From contig JAEDIE010000006.1 of the NCBI GenBank assembly GCA_016296775.1, forward strand, positions 1 through 53,817: a DNA stretch of 53,817 bases, written 5' to 3'. The notes beneath the pieces were generated by a model that saw only the letters and a list, made by a program, of their open reading frames with translations, was not told the DNA's origin and did not search any database. A program made the translations under genes and the position numbers. The DNA is from Bacilli bacterium. GTDB taxonomy: Bacteria; Bacillota_I; Bacilli_A; RFN20; CAG-826. Below are positions 26,715-33,755 of this stretch, in pieces. Numbering within the stretch: the stretch's first letter is position 1; every line of letters starts with the position of its first letter.

Positions 26715-27310
26715 ACTTCTATAAGAAAGCAACATTTGTTAAGTCAATCATAGATTTAAAAGATTTAGAATCTAGAAAAAATGAAGTAATTTTTATTGGA
26801 AAATCTAATGTTGGAAAATCTAGTTTAATTAACGCTTTAACTAATAATTCAAAATTAGCTTTTACTAGTAAAAAACCAGGTCATACTAGATTATTAAATT
26901 ACTTTTTGATAGACGATTCCTTTTATTTTGTAGATTCTCCAGGTTATGGATATTCTAAAAATAAAGATGTCGACTATACCTTTTATGGAGATATGCTTGA
27001 AAAATATTTTGATAACAACAAATATTTAAAACTTGTTGTTTTCTTATTGGATTCTAGACATTTACCAACTGATGATGATTATGATTTTTATAAATTCTTA
27101 ATTTCATATAATTATCCATTTTGTATCGCTCTAACAAAATGTGACAAGTTAAATCAATCTGAAAAAAGTAAGATTTATAAGAATTTAAAAGAGAAGTTGG
27201 ACGTTACAAAAGAAAATTCTTTAATTCTTTTAACAAGTAGTAAAGAAGATAGATCGTTACTATTATTAAAAGAAACTATTGACCACTATATGAAGATGGA
27301 GGACAAATAA
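26711..27310 (+). CDS. engB: Ribosome-biogenesis GTPase EngB/YsxC
   Basis: This 199-residue TrmE-Era-EngA-EngB-family GTPase is needed for assembly of the large ribosomal subunit. G1 is GKSNVGKSS (30-38), G3 is VDSPGYGYS, and G4 is TKCDK. It overlaps lon by 4 bases and its stop overlaps the valS start by one base, so all three are translationally coupled. The TPGxT switch appears as KPGHTR, as is usual in the family. Confidence 0.95.
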   Translation: MNFYKKATFVKSIIDLKDLESRKNEVIFIGKSNVGKSSLINALTNNSKLAFTSKKPGHTRLLNYFLIDDSFYFVDSPGYGYSKNKDVDYTFYGDMLEKYFDNNKYLKLVVFLLDSRHLPTDDDYDFYKFLISYNYPFCIALTKCDKLNQSEKSKIYKNLKEKLDVTKENSLILLTSSKEDRSLLLLKETIDHYMKMEDK

Positions 27311-29895
27311 TGGATATTTTAGATAAAAGATATGACTTTAAAAAAGTCGAAGAAAATAAATACGAAATTTGGAAAAACAAAGGTTATTTTAAATGTGGAG
27401 ATTACACAAAACCTAAATTTTCATTAGTTTTACCTCCACCAAATGTTACTGGAAAATTGCATATTGGACATTCTATTGACACAACAATCATGGATATAAC
27501 AATGCGTTATAAAAAAGCAAAAGGATTCGATTGTTTATTCCTTCCAGGATGTGATCATGCAGGTATTGCAACTCAAGCTAAAGTTGATGCTAGACTTAAA
27601 AGTGAAGGCATATCAAGATATGATATTGGAAGAGAAGCATTTTTGAAGAAAGCTTTTGAATGGAAAGAAGAATATAGTGAAATTATCCATTCCCAATGGG
27701 CAAAAATGGGGTTAATGCTTGATTATTCCAAGGAAAGATTTACCCTTGATGAAGGTTTTAACAAAGCCGTATATAAAGTATTTAAAGACTTATATGAACA
27801 AGGTCTTATCTATAGAGGAGAAAGAATTGTTAATTATGATACTGAGATGAGAACTGCTTTAAGTAACATCGAAGTTAATTATAAAGAAGAAGAAGGAGAA
27901 TTCTTCTACTTTAAATATCGCTTTGTTGAAGATAAAGAAAAGTATTTAGTAATTGCAACAACAAGACCAGAAACTATGTTTGGAGATACTTGTATTGTTG
28001 TTAATCCAAATGATAAAAGATATAAAGATGTTATTGGAAAGAAAGTAATTAATCCAGCTAACAATGATGAATTAGTTATTATTGCCGATGATTATGTCGA
28101 TATTAAATTTGGAACTGGTGCTATGAAATGTACACCAGCCCACGATCCAAATGACTTTATTATTGGAAAAAAATATGGTTTTCCTCATCCAATTATTATG
28201 AATATTGATGGAACCATGAAAGAGAATTGTGGAATTTATGCTTCATTAGATAGATATGAATGTCGTAAATTATTAGTTGAAAACATTAAAAATGATGGCA
28301 ATTTAATTAAAATTGAAAAAATGATTCATAATGTTGGTCATAGCGAAAGAACTGATACTGTTGTTGAACCAATTTTATCAATGCAATGGTTTATTAAAAT
28401 GAAACCTCTTGCAGAAATGGTTTTGAAAAATCAATCTTCTAAAGGAAAAGTTAATTTTTATCCAAAGAGATTTGAAAAGGTTTTAGCTCGTTGGATGGAA
28501 AATTGCGAAGACTGGTGTATATCAAGACAACTCTGGTGGGGTCATAGAATACCAGTTTATTACTCAAAAACTACTAATAAAATACTAGTTAGCGATCATA
28601 AGCCAGAAGGAGACGATTATTATCAAGATGAAGATGTCCTTGATACATGGTTTTCAAGCGGATTATGGCCATTTGCAACAATGGGTTGGCCAGAAGAAAC
28701 CGAGCTTTATAAGCATTATTTTCCAACCGACCTTTTAGTTACAGGTTATGATATTATTTTCTTCTGGGTCGCAAGAATGTATTTCCAATCTTTAAAATTT
28801 ACAAAAGAAGTACCATTTAAAAATGTTTTAATACATGGACTTGTAAGAGATCCAAAAGGAAGAAAAATGTCTAAATCTGCTGGAAATGGTGTAGACCCAA
28901 TCGACGTAATCGAAAAATATGGTGTCGACTCCTTAAGATATTATCTTGCTACATCATCTACTCCAGGACAAGATATGAAATATGACGAAGAAAAGATTAA
29001 TGCTAGTAACAACTATTTAAATAAGATATGGAATAGTGCTAGATATATCTTAATGAATATCGATGAAAATTATGTTTATGATGAAAATATTAAGACAAAA
29101 GAACTCAATTTAATAGATAGATATATTCTTTCAAAATTAAATAAAACTATAAAAGAAGTTACAAAATATATGGAAAATTATAATTATGGTATAGCTTCTA
29201 ATATTTTATTTAATTTTGTTTATGATGATTTTTGTTCTCTTTACCTTGAATATAGTAAAGTTGATTTAAAGAGAGAAGAGAACCATAATCATACTTATTT
29301 CACATTAATTTATGTTTTAAAAGCAATTATTATGATGCTTTATCCATTCTCTCCATTTATTAGTGAAGAAATTTATCAACATCTTCCAGGAAGTAAAGAA
29401 TCAATTATGCTTGAAAGTTATCCAACTACACAAAGAAGATTCTCTTTCTTAAAAGAAGTTAAAGAAGTTTTAAAATTAAAATCATCTATTGAATTTATTA
29501 GAGCTTACAAAGTTGATAATAAACTTGCTCCTAATGCTAGTTTTGAACTTGATATTTTAGGAGATGGATTAAATAAAGAATTAATACCTTATTTATTAAG
29601 ATTCTCTTTTGCTAGTGATTTAAAATATATAGATAAAGAAATGAACACAACTTTTAAAGTATTTGATGGATTTACTCTTTATATTAACGACAATAAAAAT
29701 AAAGAAGAGATTAAAGCAAAATTATTAAAAGAAATTGAAAAAATTGAAGCTGAGATTAAAAGAAGTGAAGGTTTATTACATAATCCTAACTTCATTAACA
29801 AAGCTCCAAAGGCAAAAATCGATTTAGAAACTGAAAAATATCATAAATATTTAGAAAATTTAAAAGAAATTAAAAATAAATTGAATTTACTATAA
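27310..29895 (+). CDS. valS: Valine-tRNA ligase
   Basis: This 861-residue class I synthetase charges tRNA-Val. The HIGH motif is at 51-54 within PPPNVTGKLHIGH and KMSKS at about 519-523 (KMSKSAGNGVDP). The C-terminal coiled coil expected of ValRS (KLLKEIEKIEAEIKRSEGLL) is present. Unlike ileS it has no T-box, since its start is embedded at the engB stop (TAATG). It is followed by the hairpin element and the small peptide gene rather than folC-comC-maf as in Bacillus subtilis. Confidence 0.97.
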   Translation: MDILDKRYDFKKVEENKYEIWKNKGYFKCGDYTKPKFSLVLPPPNVTGKLHIGHSIDTTIMDITMRYKKAKGFDCLFLPGCDHAGIATQAKVDARLKSEGISRYDIGREAFLKKAFEWKEEYSEIIHSQWAKMGLMLDYSKERFTLDEGFNKAVYKVFKDLYEQGLIYRGERIVNYDTEMRTALSNIEVNYKEEEGEFFYFKYRFVEDKEKYLVIATTRPETMFGDTCIVVNPNDKRYKDVIGKKVINPANNDELVIIADDYVDIKFGTGAMKCTPAHDPNDFIIGKKYGFPHPIIMNIDGTMKENCGIYASLDRYECRKLLVENIKNDGNLIKIEKMIHNVGHSERTDTVVEPILSMQWFIKMKPLAEMVLKNQSSKGKVNFYPKRFEKVLARWMENCEDWCISRQLWWGHRIPVYYSKTTNKILVSDHKPEGDDYYQDEDVLDTWFSSGLWPFATMGWPEETELYKHYFPTDLLVTGYDIIFFWVARMYFQSLKFTKEVPFKNVLIHGLVRDPKGRKMSKSAGNGVDPIDVIEKYGVDSLRYYLATSSTPGQDMKYDEEKINASNNYLNKIWNSARYILMNIDENYVYDENIKTKELNLIDRYILSKLNKTIKEVTKYMENYNYGIASNILFNFVYDDFCSLYLEYSKVDLKREENHNHTYFTLIYVLKAIIMMLYPFSPFISEEIYQHLPGSKESIMLESYPTTQRRFSFLKEVKEVLKLKSSIEFIRAYKVDNKLAPNASFELDILGDGLNKELIPYLLRFSFASDLKYIDKEMNTTFKVFDGFTLYINDNKNKEEIKAKLLKEIEKIEAEIKRSEGLLHNPNFINKAPKAKIDLETEKYHKYLENLKEIKNKLNLL

Positions 29896-29898
29896 TAA

Positions 29899-29941
29899 AA
29901 TTTGCCTCCAAACGACGTCTTGTATTATAAGGAGGTAAATT
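29899..29941 (+). promoter_or_regulatory. Ribosome-binding-site-sequestering hairpin with shared GACGTCTTGTAT motif
   Basis: AATTTGCCTCC (29899-29909) pairs with GGAGGTAAATT (29931-29941) over 11 base pairs including one G-U. The 3' arm contains most of the AAGGAGG ribosome-binding site (29929-29935) and ends at the base before the ATG (29942). The 21-base loop carries GACGTCTTGTAT (29914-29925), identical to 11237-11248. The last bases of the motif form TATTAT (29923-29928), a possible -10. RNA started just past it would lack the 5' arm and be free to be translated, whereas read-through RNA from valS would be closed. No U-run follows, so it is not a terminator. Confidence 0.6.
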
Positions 29942-30124
29942 ATGAGGAAAATTCCGTTAACTGAAAATGAATTAGAATCAATAAAACCTGGCGAGGCTAT
30001 TACCCTTGCTGGAGTTTTAGCAATCATGGCTGTAGCAATTATTGCAGTAATTGTATATAAGCTATTCATTAAAGACACTGGAAAAGTCAAGCTTCCAGGT
30101 GGATATTCTTTTGAACGGAAATAA
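29942..30124 (+). CDS. 60-residue peptide with double-glycine-type leader and one membrane helix
   Basis: I do not recognise a named family. Residues 1-17 (MRKIPLTENELESIKPG) fit the double-glycine leader consensus read by C39 peptidases: L6 at -12, T7 at -11, E10 at -8, L11 at -7, I14 at -4, then P16-G17 in place of Gly-Gly. Cleavage after G17 would release 43 residues. These contain a hydrophobic helix (about 19-42, with a GxxxxA/AxxxA small-residue face) and a polar tail, IKDTGKVKLPGGYSFERK. This could be a secreted bacteriocin or pheromone, or a membrane peptide. It has a strong AAGGAGG site that is buried in the preceding hairpin, and its stop overlaps the radC start by one base. The matching peptidase candidate is at 11311. 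Confidence 0.75.
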   Translation: MRKIPLTENELESIKPGEAITLAGVLAIMAVAIIAVIVYKLFIKDTGKVKLPGGYSFERK

Positions 30125-30795
30125 TGGGCAAAATAAAAGATTTATTTAATGATGATAAACCTAGAGAACAAGCCAAAAATAAAGGAATAGAAAACTTAAC
30201 TAACTCTTCATTATTAGCTTTAATAATTAATAGTGGAGTTAAAGGAATTTCGTGTATTGATTTAGCCAATGAAGTTTTAAAAAAGTGCGATACAATCGAT
30301 AAAATATTGAATTTAAATTATTATGATTTAGTTCAAATTAAAGGTATGAAAGATGTTAAAGTTTATCGATTATTAGCTTTGTTTGAGCTAATAAAAAGAA
30401 TCAATAACGAAATTAATAATAAGGTTAATATTAGTTCTTACGATCCTAAAGTTTTTGTAAAAGAATTCTCTATGTATTCAAACTCTAATGAAAAGATGTT
30501 TATTCTTCTTTTTAAAAATAAATATAGAGTAAATATCTTATCGTTTTCATCTTATTCAAATGATTTTATTAGATTTTCATTAAATTCAATTAAAAAGAAT
30601 ATTTTAGACAACAAAGCAGATGAAGTTATATTAATTCATAATCACGAAAGTGAGTATACTGAACCAAGCAATGATGATATTTTTACTACATTTTTCGTAG
30701 AAACTTGTTTAAAAGAAGATAAAATAGTTTTGTTAGATCACTTGATATTAGCTAAAAATGGTTATTTTAGTTTCAAAGAACATAAAATATTTTAA
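30124..30795 (+). CDS. radC: RadC-family JAB/MPN-domain protein
   Basis: This 223-residue RadC (UPF0758) protein has the N-terminal signature KPREQAKNKGIENLTNSSLL and a helix-hairpin-helix-like QIKGMKD. The C-terminal JAMM metal site is HNH (172-174) followed by PSNDD (S182, D185) and LLDHLILA. The usual HPSG is changed to HESE, keeping metal ligands but losing the conserved Pro and Gly. RadC is not clearly a repair enzyme; it is a competence-induced gene in streptococci and its function is unsettled. Its start overlaps the stop of the peptide gene (TAATG), so its translation is probably coupled to the peptide's. Confidence 0.88.
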   Translation: MGKIKDLFNDDKPREQAKNKGIENLTNSSLLALIINSGVKGISCIDLANEVLKKCDTIDKILNLNYYDLVQIKGMKDVKVYRLLALFELIKRINNEINNKVNISSYDPKVFVKEFSMYSNSNEKMFILLFKNKYRVNILSFSSYSNDFIRFSLNSIKKNILDNKADEVILIHNHESEYTEPSNDDIFTTFFVETCLKEDKIVLLDHLILAKNGYFSFKEHKIF

Positions 30796-30799
30796 ATTA

Positions 30800-30828
30800 T
30801 TGACTTATTATATTATCTTTGATAATAT
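30800..30828 (+). promoter_or_regulatory. Probable promoter of the rplU operon
   Basis: TTGACT (30800-30805) is a strong -35. TAATAT (30823-30828) is the -10 at 17 bases; GATAAT (30821-30826) is an alternative at 15. Either would start transcription just before the structured leader at about 30833. Confidence 0.55.
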
Positions 30829-30830
30829 TT

Positions 30831-30930
30831 TAGCGTTGTAACTCAATGATTATTACAACCGCATTAAAAAGGTCAACAAATTTCTAATAGAAATACCTTA
30901 AGAGCGAGTATTTTTTAATTAAGGAGGGCT
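30831..30930 (+). promoter_or_regulatory. Ribosomal protein L21 leader
   Basis: The region upstream of rplU forms two good hairpins: GTTGTAA (30835-30841) with TTACAAC (30853-30859), and AAGGT (about 30869-30873) with ACCTT (about 30895-30899) enclosing an inner ATTTC/GAAAT stem. Position, size and two-stem layout match the L21 leader of Bacillota, believed to mediate feedback by a ribosomal protein. I could not run the covariance model. It ends at an AAGGAGGG ribosome-binding site. Confidence 0.65.
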
Positions 30931-30934
30931 AAAT

Positions 30935-31246
30935 ATGTACGCTATAATTTTAAGTGGTGGAAAGCAACTCAAAGTCGAAGTAGGCCAAAAGATTTTTGTT
31001 GAAAAATTAGATGCTGTCGAAGGTAGTGAATACGTTTTCAATGATGTTCTTTTAATCGGTGATAAGACAATTAAAACCGGAAACCCAACTATCGAAGGCG
31101 CTTCAGTCGTTGCTAAGGTTGAAAAACAAGCCAAAGGTAAAAAACTTAGAGTTTATAAGTATAAAGCTAAAGCTAATTACCGTAAAACAATTGGTCATAG
31201 ACAACCTTATACTAGTTTAACTATTTTATCAATTAACGAAAAATAA
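30935..31246 (+). CDS. rplU: 50S ribosomal protein L21
   Basis: The 103-residue protein opens MYAIILSGGKQLKVEVGQKI and ends with the conserved RKTIGHRQPYTSLTI block that contacts 23S rRNA. Length is standard. It has a strong AAGGAGGG site and a structured leader. Its stop overlaps the next start by one base (TAATG). It is the first gene of the rplU-prp-rpmA cluster. Confidence 0.97.
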   Translation: MYAIILSGGKQLKVEVGQKIFVEKLDAVEGSEYVFNDVLLIGDKTIKTGNPTIEGASVVAKVEKQAKGKKLRVYKYKAKANYRKTIGHRQPYTSLTILSINEK

Positions 31247-31566
31247 TGGTTAAAGTAACGTTTATTTTAAAAAAAACTGAATATATAGGATTTAAAGCTA
31301 TAGGACATGCAGGATTTTCTAAAAAAGGTGAAGATGTTGTATGTGCTGGTGTTAGTAGTTGCATAATTGGTGGCTTAAATGCTATCGAAAATATTGATTC
31401 ATTTGATATTTCAATAATAGAAGGTGATGTTAGCTGTTTACTTAAAGAAAACAAAGAAATAAGTGGACATGACAAAATCGTATTAGAAACAATAAGAACA
31501 CAATTATTAACTATCGAAAAAGAATATGGAAAATATATTCAGTATCGAGAAGAAAGGATTGGTTAG
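31246..31566 (+). CDS. prp: Ribosomal-processing cysteine protease Prp
   Basis: This 106-residue YsxB/Prp protease removes the N-terminal extension of ribosomal protein L27 in Bacillota. The catalytic His is in GHAGFSKKGEDVVCAGVSS and the catalytic Cys follows in the same stretch (DVVCAGVS). It sits between rplU and rpmA as in Bacillus and Staphylococcus. The product of the next gene carries a matching cleavage site, so substrate and enzyme are adjacent. It is coupled to rplU through an overlapping stop/start. Confidence 0.93.
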   Translation: MVKVTFILKKTEYIGFKAIGHAGFSKKGEDVVCAGVSSCIIGGLNAIENIDSFDISIIEGDVSCLLKENKEISGHDKIVLETIRTQLLTIEKEYGKYIQYREERIG

Positions 31567-31569
31567 TAT

Positions 31570-31851
31570 ATGAAATTAACATTTAAACTTGATATACAAT
31601 TATTTGCTTCCCATAAAGGTGTCGGTAGTACAAAGAACGGTCGTGATAGTGCTGGACGTAGACTTGGCATTAAAGTTGGCGATGGTCAATTTTGTAAAGC
31701 AGGATCAATAATTTATAGACAACGTGGAACAAAAATTCTTCCTGGAGTTAACACAAAACTTGGTAAGGATGATACAATCTTTGCTACAAAGGATGGAATT
31801 GTTAAATTCGAAAGAGTTGGAAAAACTAAAAAACAAGTTAGTGTATATTAA
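31570..31851 (+). CDS. rpmA: 50S ribosomal protein L27 with Prp-cleavable N-terminal extension
   Basis: This 93-residue L27 has the conserved core KGVGSTKNGRDSAGRRLGIK. Before it lies an extension MKLTFKLDIQLF, then ASHKGVG. In Staphylococcus Prp cuts such extensions after the Phe of a (L/Q)FF-A motif, so the expected cut here is after F12. The extension is three residues longer than the staphylococcal nine. Mature L27 reaches the peptidyl transferase centre, which explains why removal matters. An AAGGATTGG sequence precedes the start. A terminator-like hairpin follows. Confidence 0.96.
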   Translation: MKLTFKLDIQLFASHKGVGSTKNGRDSAGRRLGIKVGDGQFCKAGSIIYRQRGTKILPGVNTKLGKDDTIFATKDGIVKFERVGKTKKQVSVY

Positions 31852-31858
31852 AAAATTA

Positions 31859-31890
31859 AACCACCTGCTTTTATGTAGGTGGTTTTGTTT
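31859..31890 (+). terminator. Rho-independent terminator after rpmA
   Basis: AACCACCTGC (31859-31868) pairs with GTAGGTGGTT (31875-31884) around a TTTTAT loop, followed by TTGTTT. It lies only 20 bases before the obg start, so it may partly attenuate read-through into obg-ruvAB. Confidence 0.8.
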
Positions 31891-31904
31891 CAAAAGTAAA
31901 AATT

Positions 31905-33179
31905 ATGTTTATAGATAGAGTTATATTAGATTGTAGAAGTGGAAAAGGTGGTGATGGTCGTCTTTCTTTTCTTCGTGAGAAAAATCGCCCATTTGGTGGT
32001 CCAGATGGTGGTAATGGTGGAAGAGGTGGCTCAATTTATCTTAGAGCTAACAAAAGCACCACAACTCTTGTAAATTATCGTCATGCTAAAAGTTTCTTTG
32101 CTCCTGATGGTGAAAATGGAGATATTAAAAACTTATATGGTAGAAAAGGCGAGGATTTATATATTGATTTACCTATTGGAAGTGTTGTTTTTGAAAAAGA
32201 AACTCATAAATTCATTTGTGATTTGAACGAAGATGGAAAAGTATTTTTATTATGCAAAGGTGGAAGAGGCGGAAGAGGCAATGCTTGTTTTAAAAATGCA
32301 AGAAACAAAGCTCCAAAAATTGCTGAAAACGGACTTCCTGGTCAAAGAAAAACGGTCATTGTCGAATTAAAATTGCTTGCAGATGTTGGAATCATTGGTC
32401 TTCCTAGTGTTGGAAAATCTACCTTTATTTCTTGTGTTTCTAACTGCAAAGCTGAAATTGGTGATTATGATTTTACTACAATTGTACCTAATTTAGGTGT
32501 CGCTTATTTAGATGATAAGACAAGTTTTGTTCTTGCTGATATGCCTGGTTTAATTAAAGGAGCATATTTAGGAAAAGGACTTGGCTTAACATTTTTAAGA
32601 CATATTGAAAGAACTAAAGTTTTAATTCATCTTGTTGATATGTCTAGCGATAGAGATCCTTTGAACGACTACAAAGTAATTAGAGATGAGCTAACTAATT
32701 ATGGGATGCATTTAACTGAACGTCCTGAAATTATCGTAGCTAGTAAAGTAGATAGTGACGAAGCTAATGAAAAGTATGAAGCATTTAAAAAAGAGCTTGC
32801 TAAAGAAAATAAAGAAGTCATTCCTATGAGTTCATTAACCGATTTTAATTTAAAGAAAGTTTTATATAAAGCAAGTGATTTATTAAAGGATGCCAAAACT
32901 TTCCCTGTTTATGATGAAAAAGATGAAGAAGAAATTTACGATCTTAGAAAGATTGAAAAAATCTTCGAAATTAAAAAAGAAAATGAGAATACATATCGAA
33001 TTGTTGGTGAAAGAGTGCTTAGAACCTACCATCTTATTAATTTAAGCGAAGAAGAAGGTGTTTTAAGACTTATTAAATACTTAAACGAAATTGGTGTTGA
33101 TGACCAACTTGAAAAGATGGGAGCTAAAAACGGCGATACTGTCATTTTAGATGATTTTGAATTTGAATATTTTGCTTAA
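31905..33179 (+). CDS. obg: GTPase Obg/CgtA
   Basis: This 424-residue Obg-family GTPase acts in 50S assembly and stress signalling. The glycine-rich Obg fold fills about 1-158 (KGGDGRLSF, GGPDGGNGGRGGSI). The G domain has G1 GLPSVGKST (about 165-173) and G3 DMPGLIKGA. The C-terminal OCT domain spans about 345-424. There is no Shine-Dalgarno: the start is preceded by CAAAAGTAAAAATT directly after the rpmA terminator. Expression probably relies on read-through from the rplU promoter. The order rplU-prp-rpmA-obg is standard for Bacillota. Confidence 0.95.
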   Translation: MFIDRVILDCRSGKGGDGRLSFLREKNRPFGGPDGGNGGRGGSIYLRANKSTTTLVNYRHAKSFFAPDGENGDIKNLYGRKGEDLYIDLPIGSVVFEKETHKFICDLNEDGKVFLLCKGGRGGRGNACFKNARNKAPKIAENGLPGQRKTVIVELKLLADVGIIGLPSVGKSTFISCVSNCKAEIGDYDFTTIVPNLGVAYLDDKTSFVLADMPGLIKGAYLGKGLGLTFLRHIERTKVLIHLVDMSSDRDPLNDYKVIRDELTNYGMHLTERPEIIVASKVDSDEANEKYEAFKKELAKENKEVIPMSSLTDFNLKKVLYKASDLLKDAKTFPVYDEKDEEEIYDLRKIEKIFEIKKENENTYRIVGERVLRTYHLINLSEEEGVLRLIKYLNEIGVDDQLEKMGAKNGDTVILDDFEFEYFA

Positions 33180-33194
33180 TCCTTAAAAGTAAAA

Positions 33195-33755
33195 ATGTAT
33201 TCGTATATTGAAGGAAAAGTTACAAATAAATTTTCCTGTTCGCTTTGTGTTACTTTAAGCGGAATAGGGTATGAAATATTCGTTATAGACGTAGATAAAT
33301 ATAAATTGAATGATGATATTCACCTGTTTTTATATGACTATTTAAAAGATAATGTTGAAATGATTCTTTTTGGTTTTGATGATTTTGAACAATTAATTTT
33401 GTTTAAAAAACTATTGTTAGTTAATGGAATAGGACCTAAATCAGCTTTAACAATATTAAAATATAATAGTGTTAATGTTTTGGTGTCTTTAATTAAAGAA
33501 AATGATTCAACAACTTTAAATACATTAAGAGGAATTCAAAATAGAGGATTATCTATTATTTTAGAGCTTAAAAATAAATTAAAAGAATTTGATTTTGATT
33601 TGCTTAGATATGTTAGTACAGTAAAAATATTGAAAAATTTAGGATATAGCGATGATGAAATAGGGAAAGCGATTGCTTTTTTACCTGATGGTCTAACTGA
33701 AGGAGAAGCCTTAAAACAGTCCTTGAGGTTAATTAATCATGAGCGAAACAAATAA
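33195..33755 (+). CDS. ruvA: Holliday junction helicase subunit RuvA
   Basis: This 186-residue RuvA binds four-way junctions and loads RuvB. The N-terminal OB fold opens MYSYIEGKVTNKFSCSLCV. The tandem helix-hairpin-helix region contains LLLVNGIGPKSALTIL. The C-terminal RuvB-binding domain is at about 140-186. The second hairpin (TLRGIQNRGLSIILELKNKL) differs somewhat from the usual GIGKKTAERIILELK. Upstream is TTAAAAGTAAAA with no Shine-Dalgarno. It starts 15 bases after obg and overlaps ruvB by 17. Confidence 0.92.
   Translation: MYSYIEGKVTNKFSCSLCVTLSGIGYEIFVIDVDKYKLNDDIHLFLYDYLKDNVEMILFGFDDFEQLILFKKLLLVNGIGPKSALTILKYNSVNVLVSLIKENDSTTLNTLRGIQNRGLSIILELKNKLKEFDFDLLRYVSTVKILKNLGYSDDEIGKAIAFLPDGLTEGEALKQSLRLINHERNK

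Noticed and set aside
29899..29941. Rho-independent terminator after valS
   Set aside because: The stem is followed by ATGAGG rather than a U-run, and it overlaps a strong ribosome-binding site and start codon.
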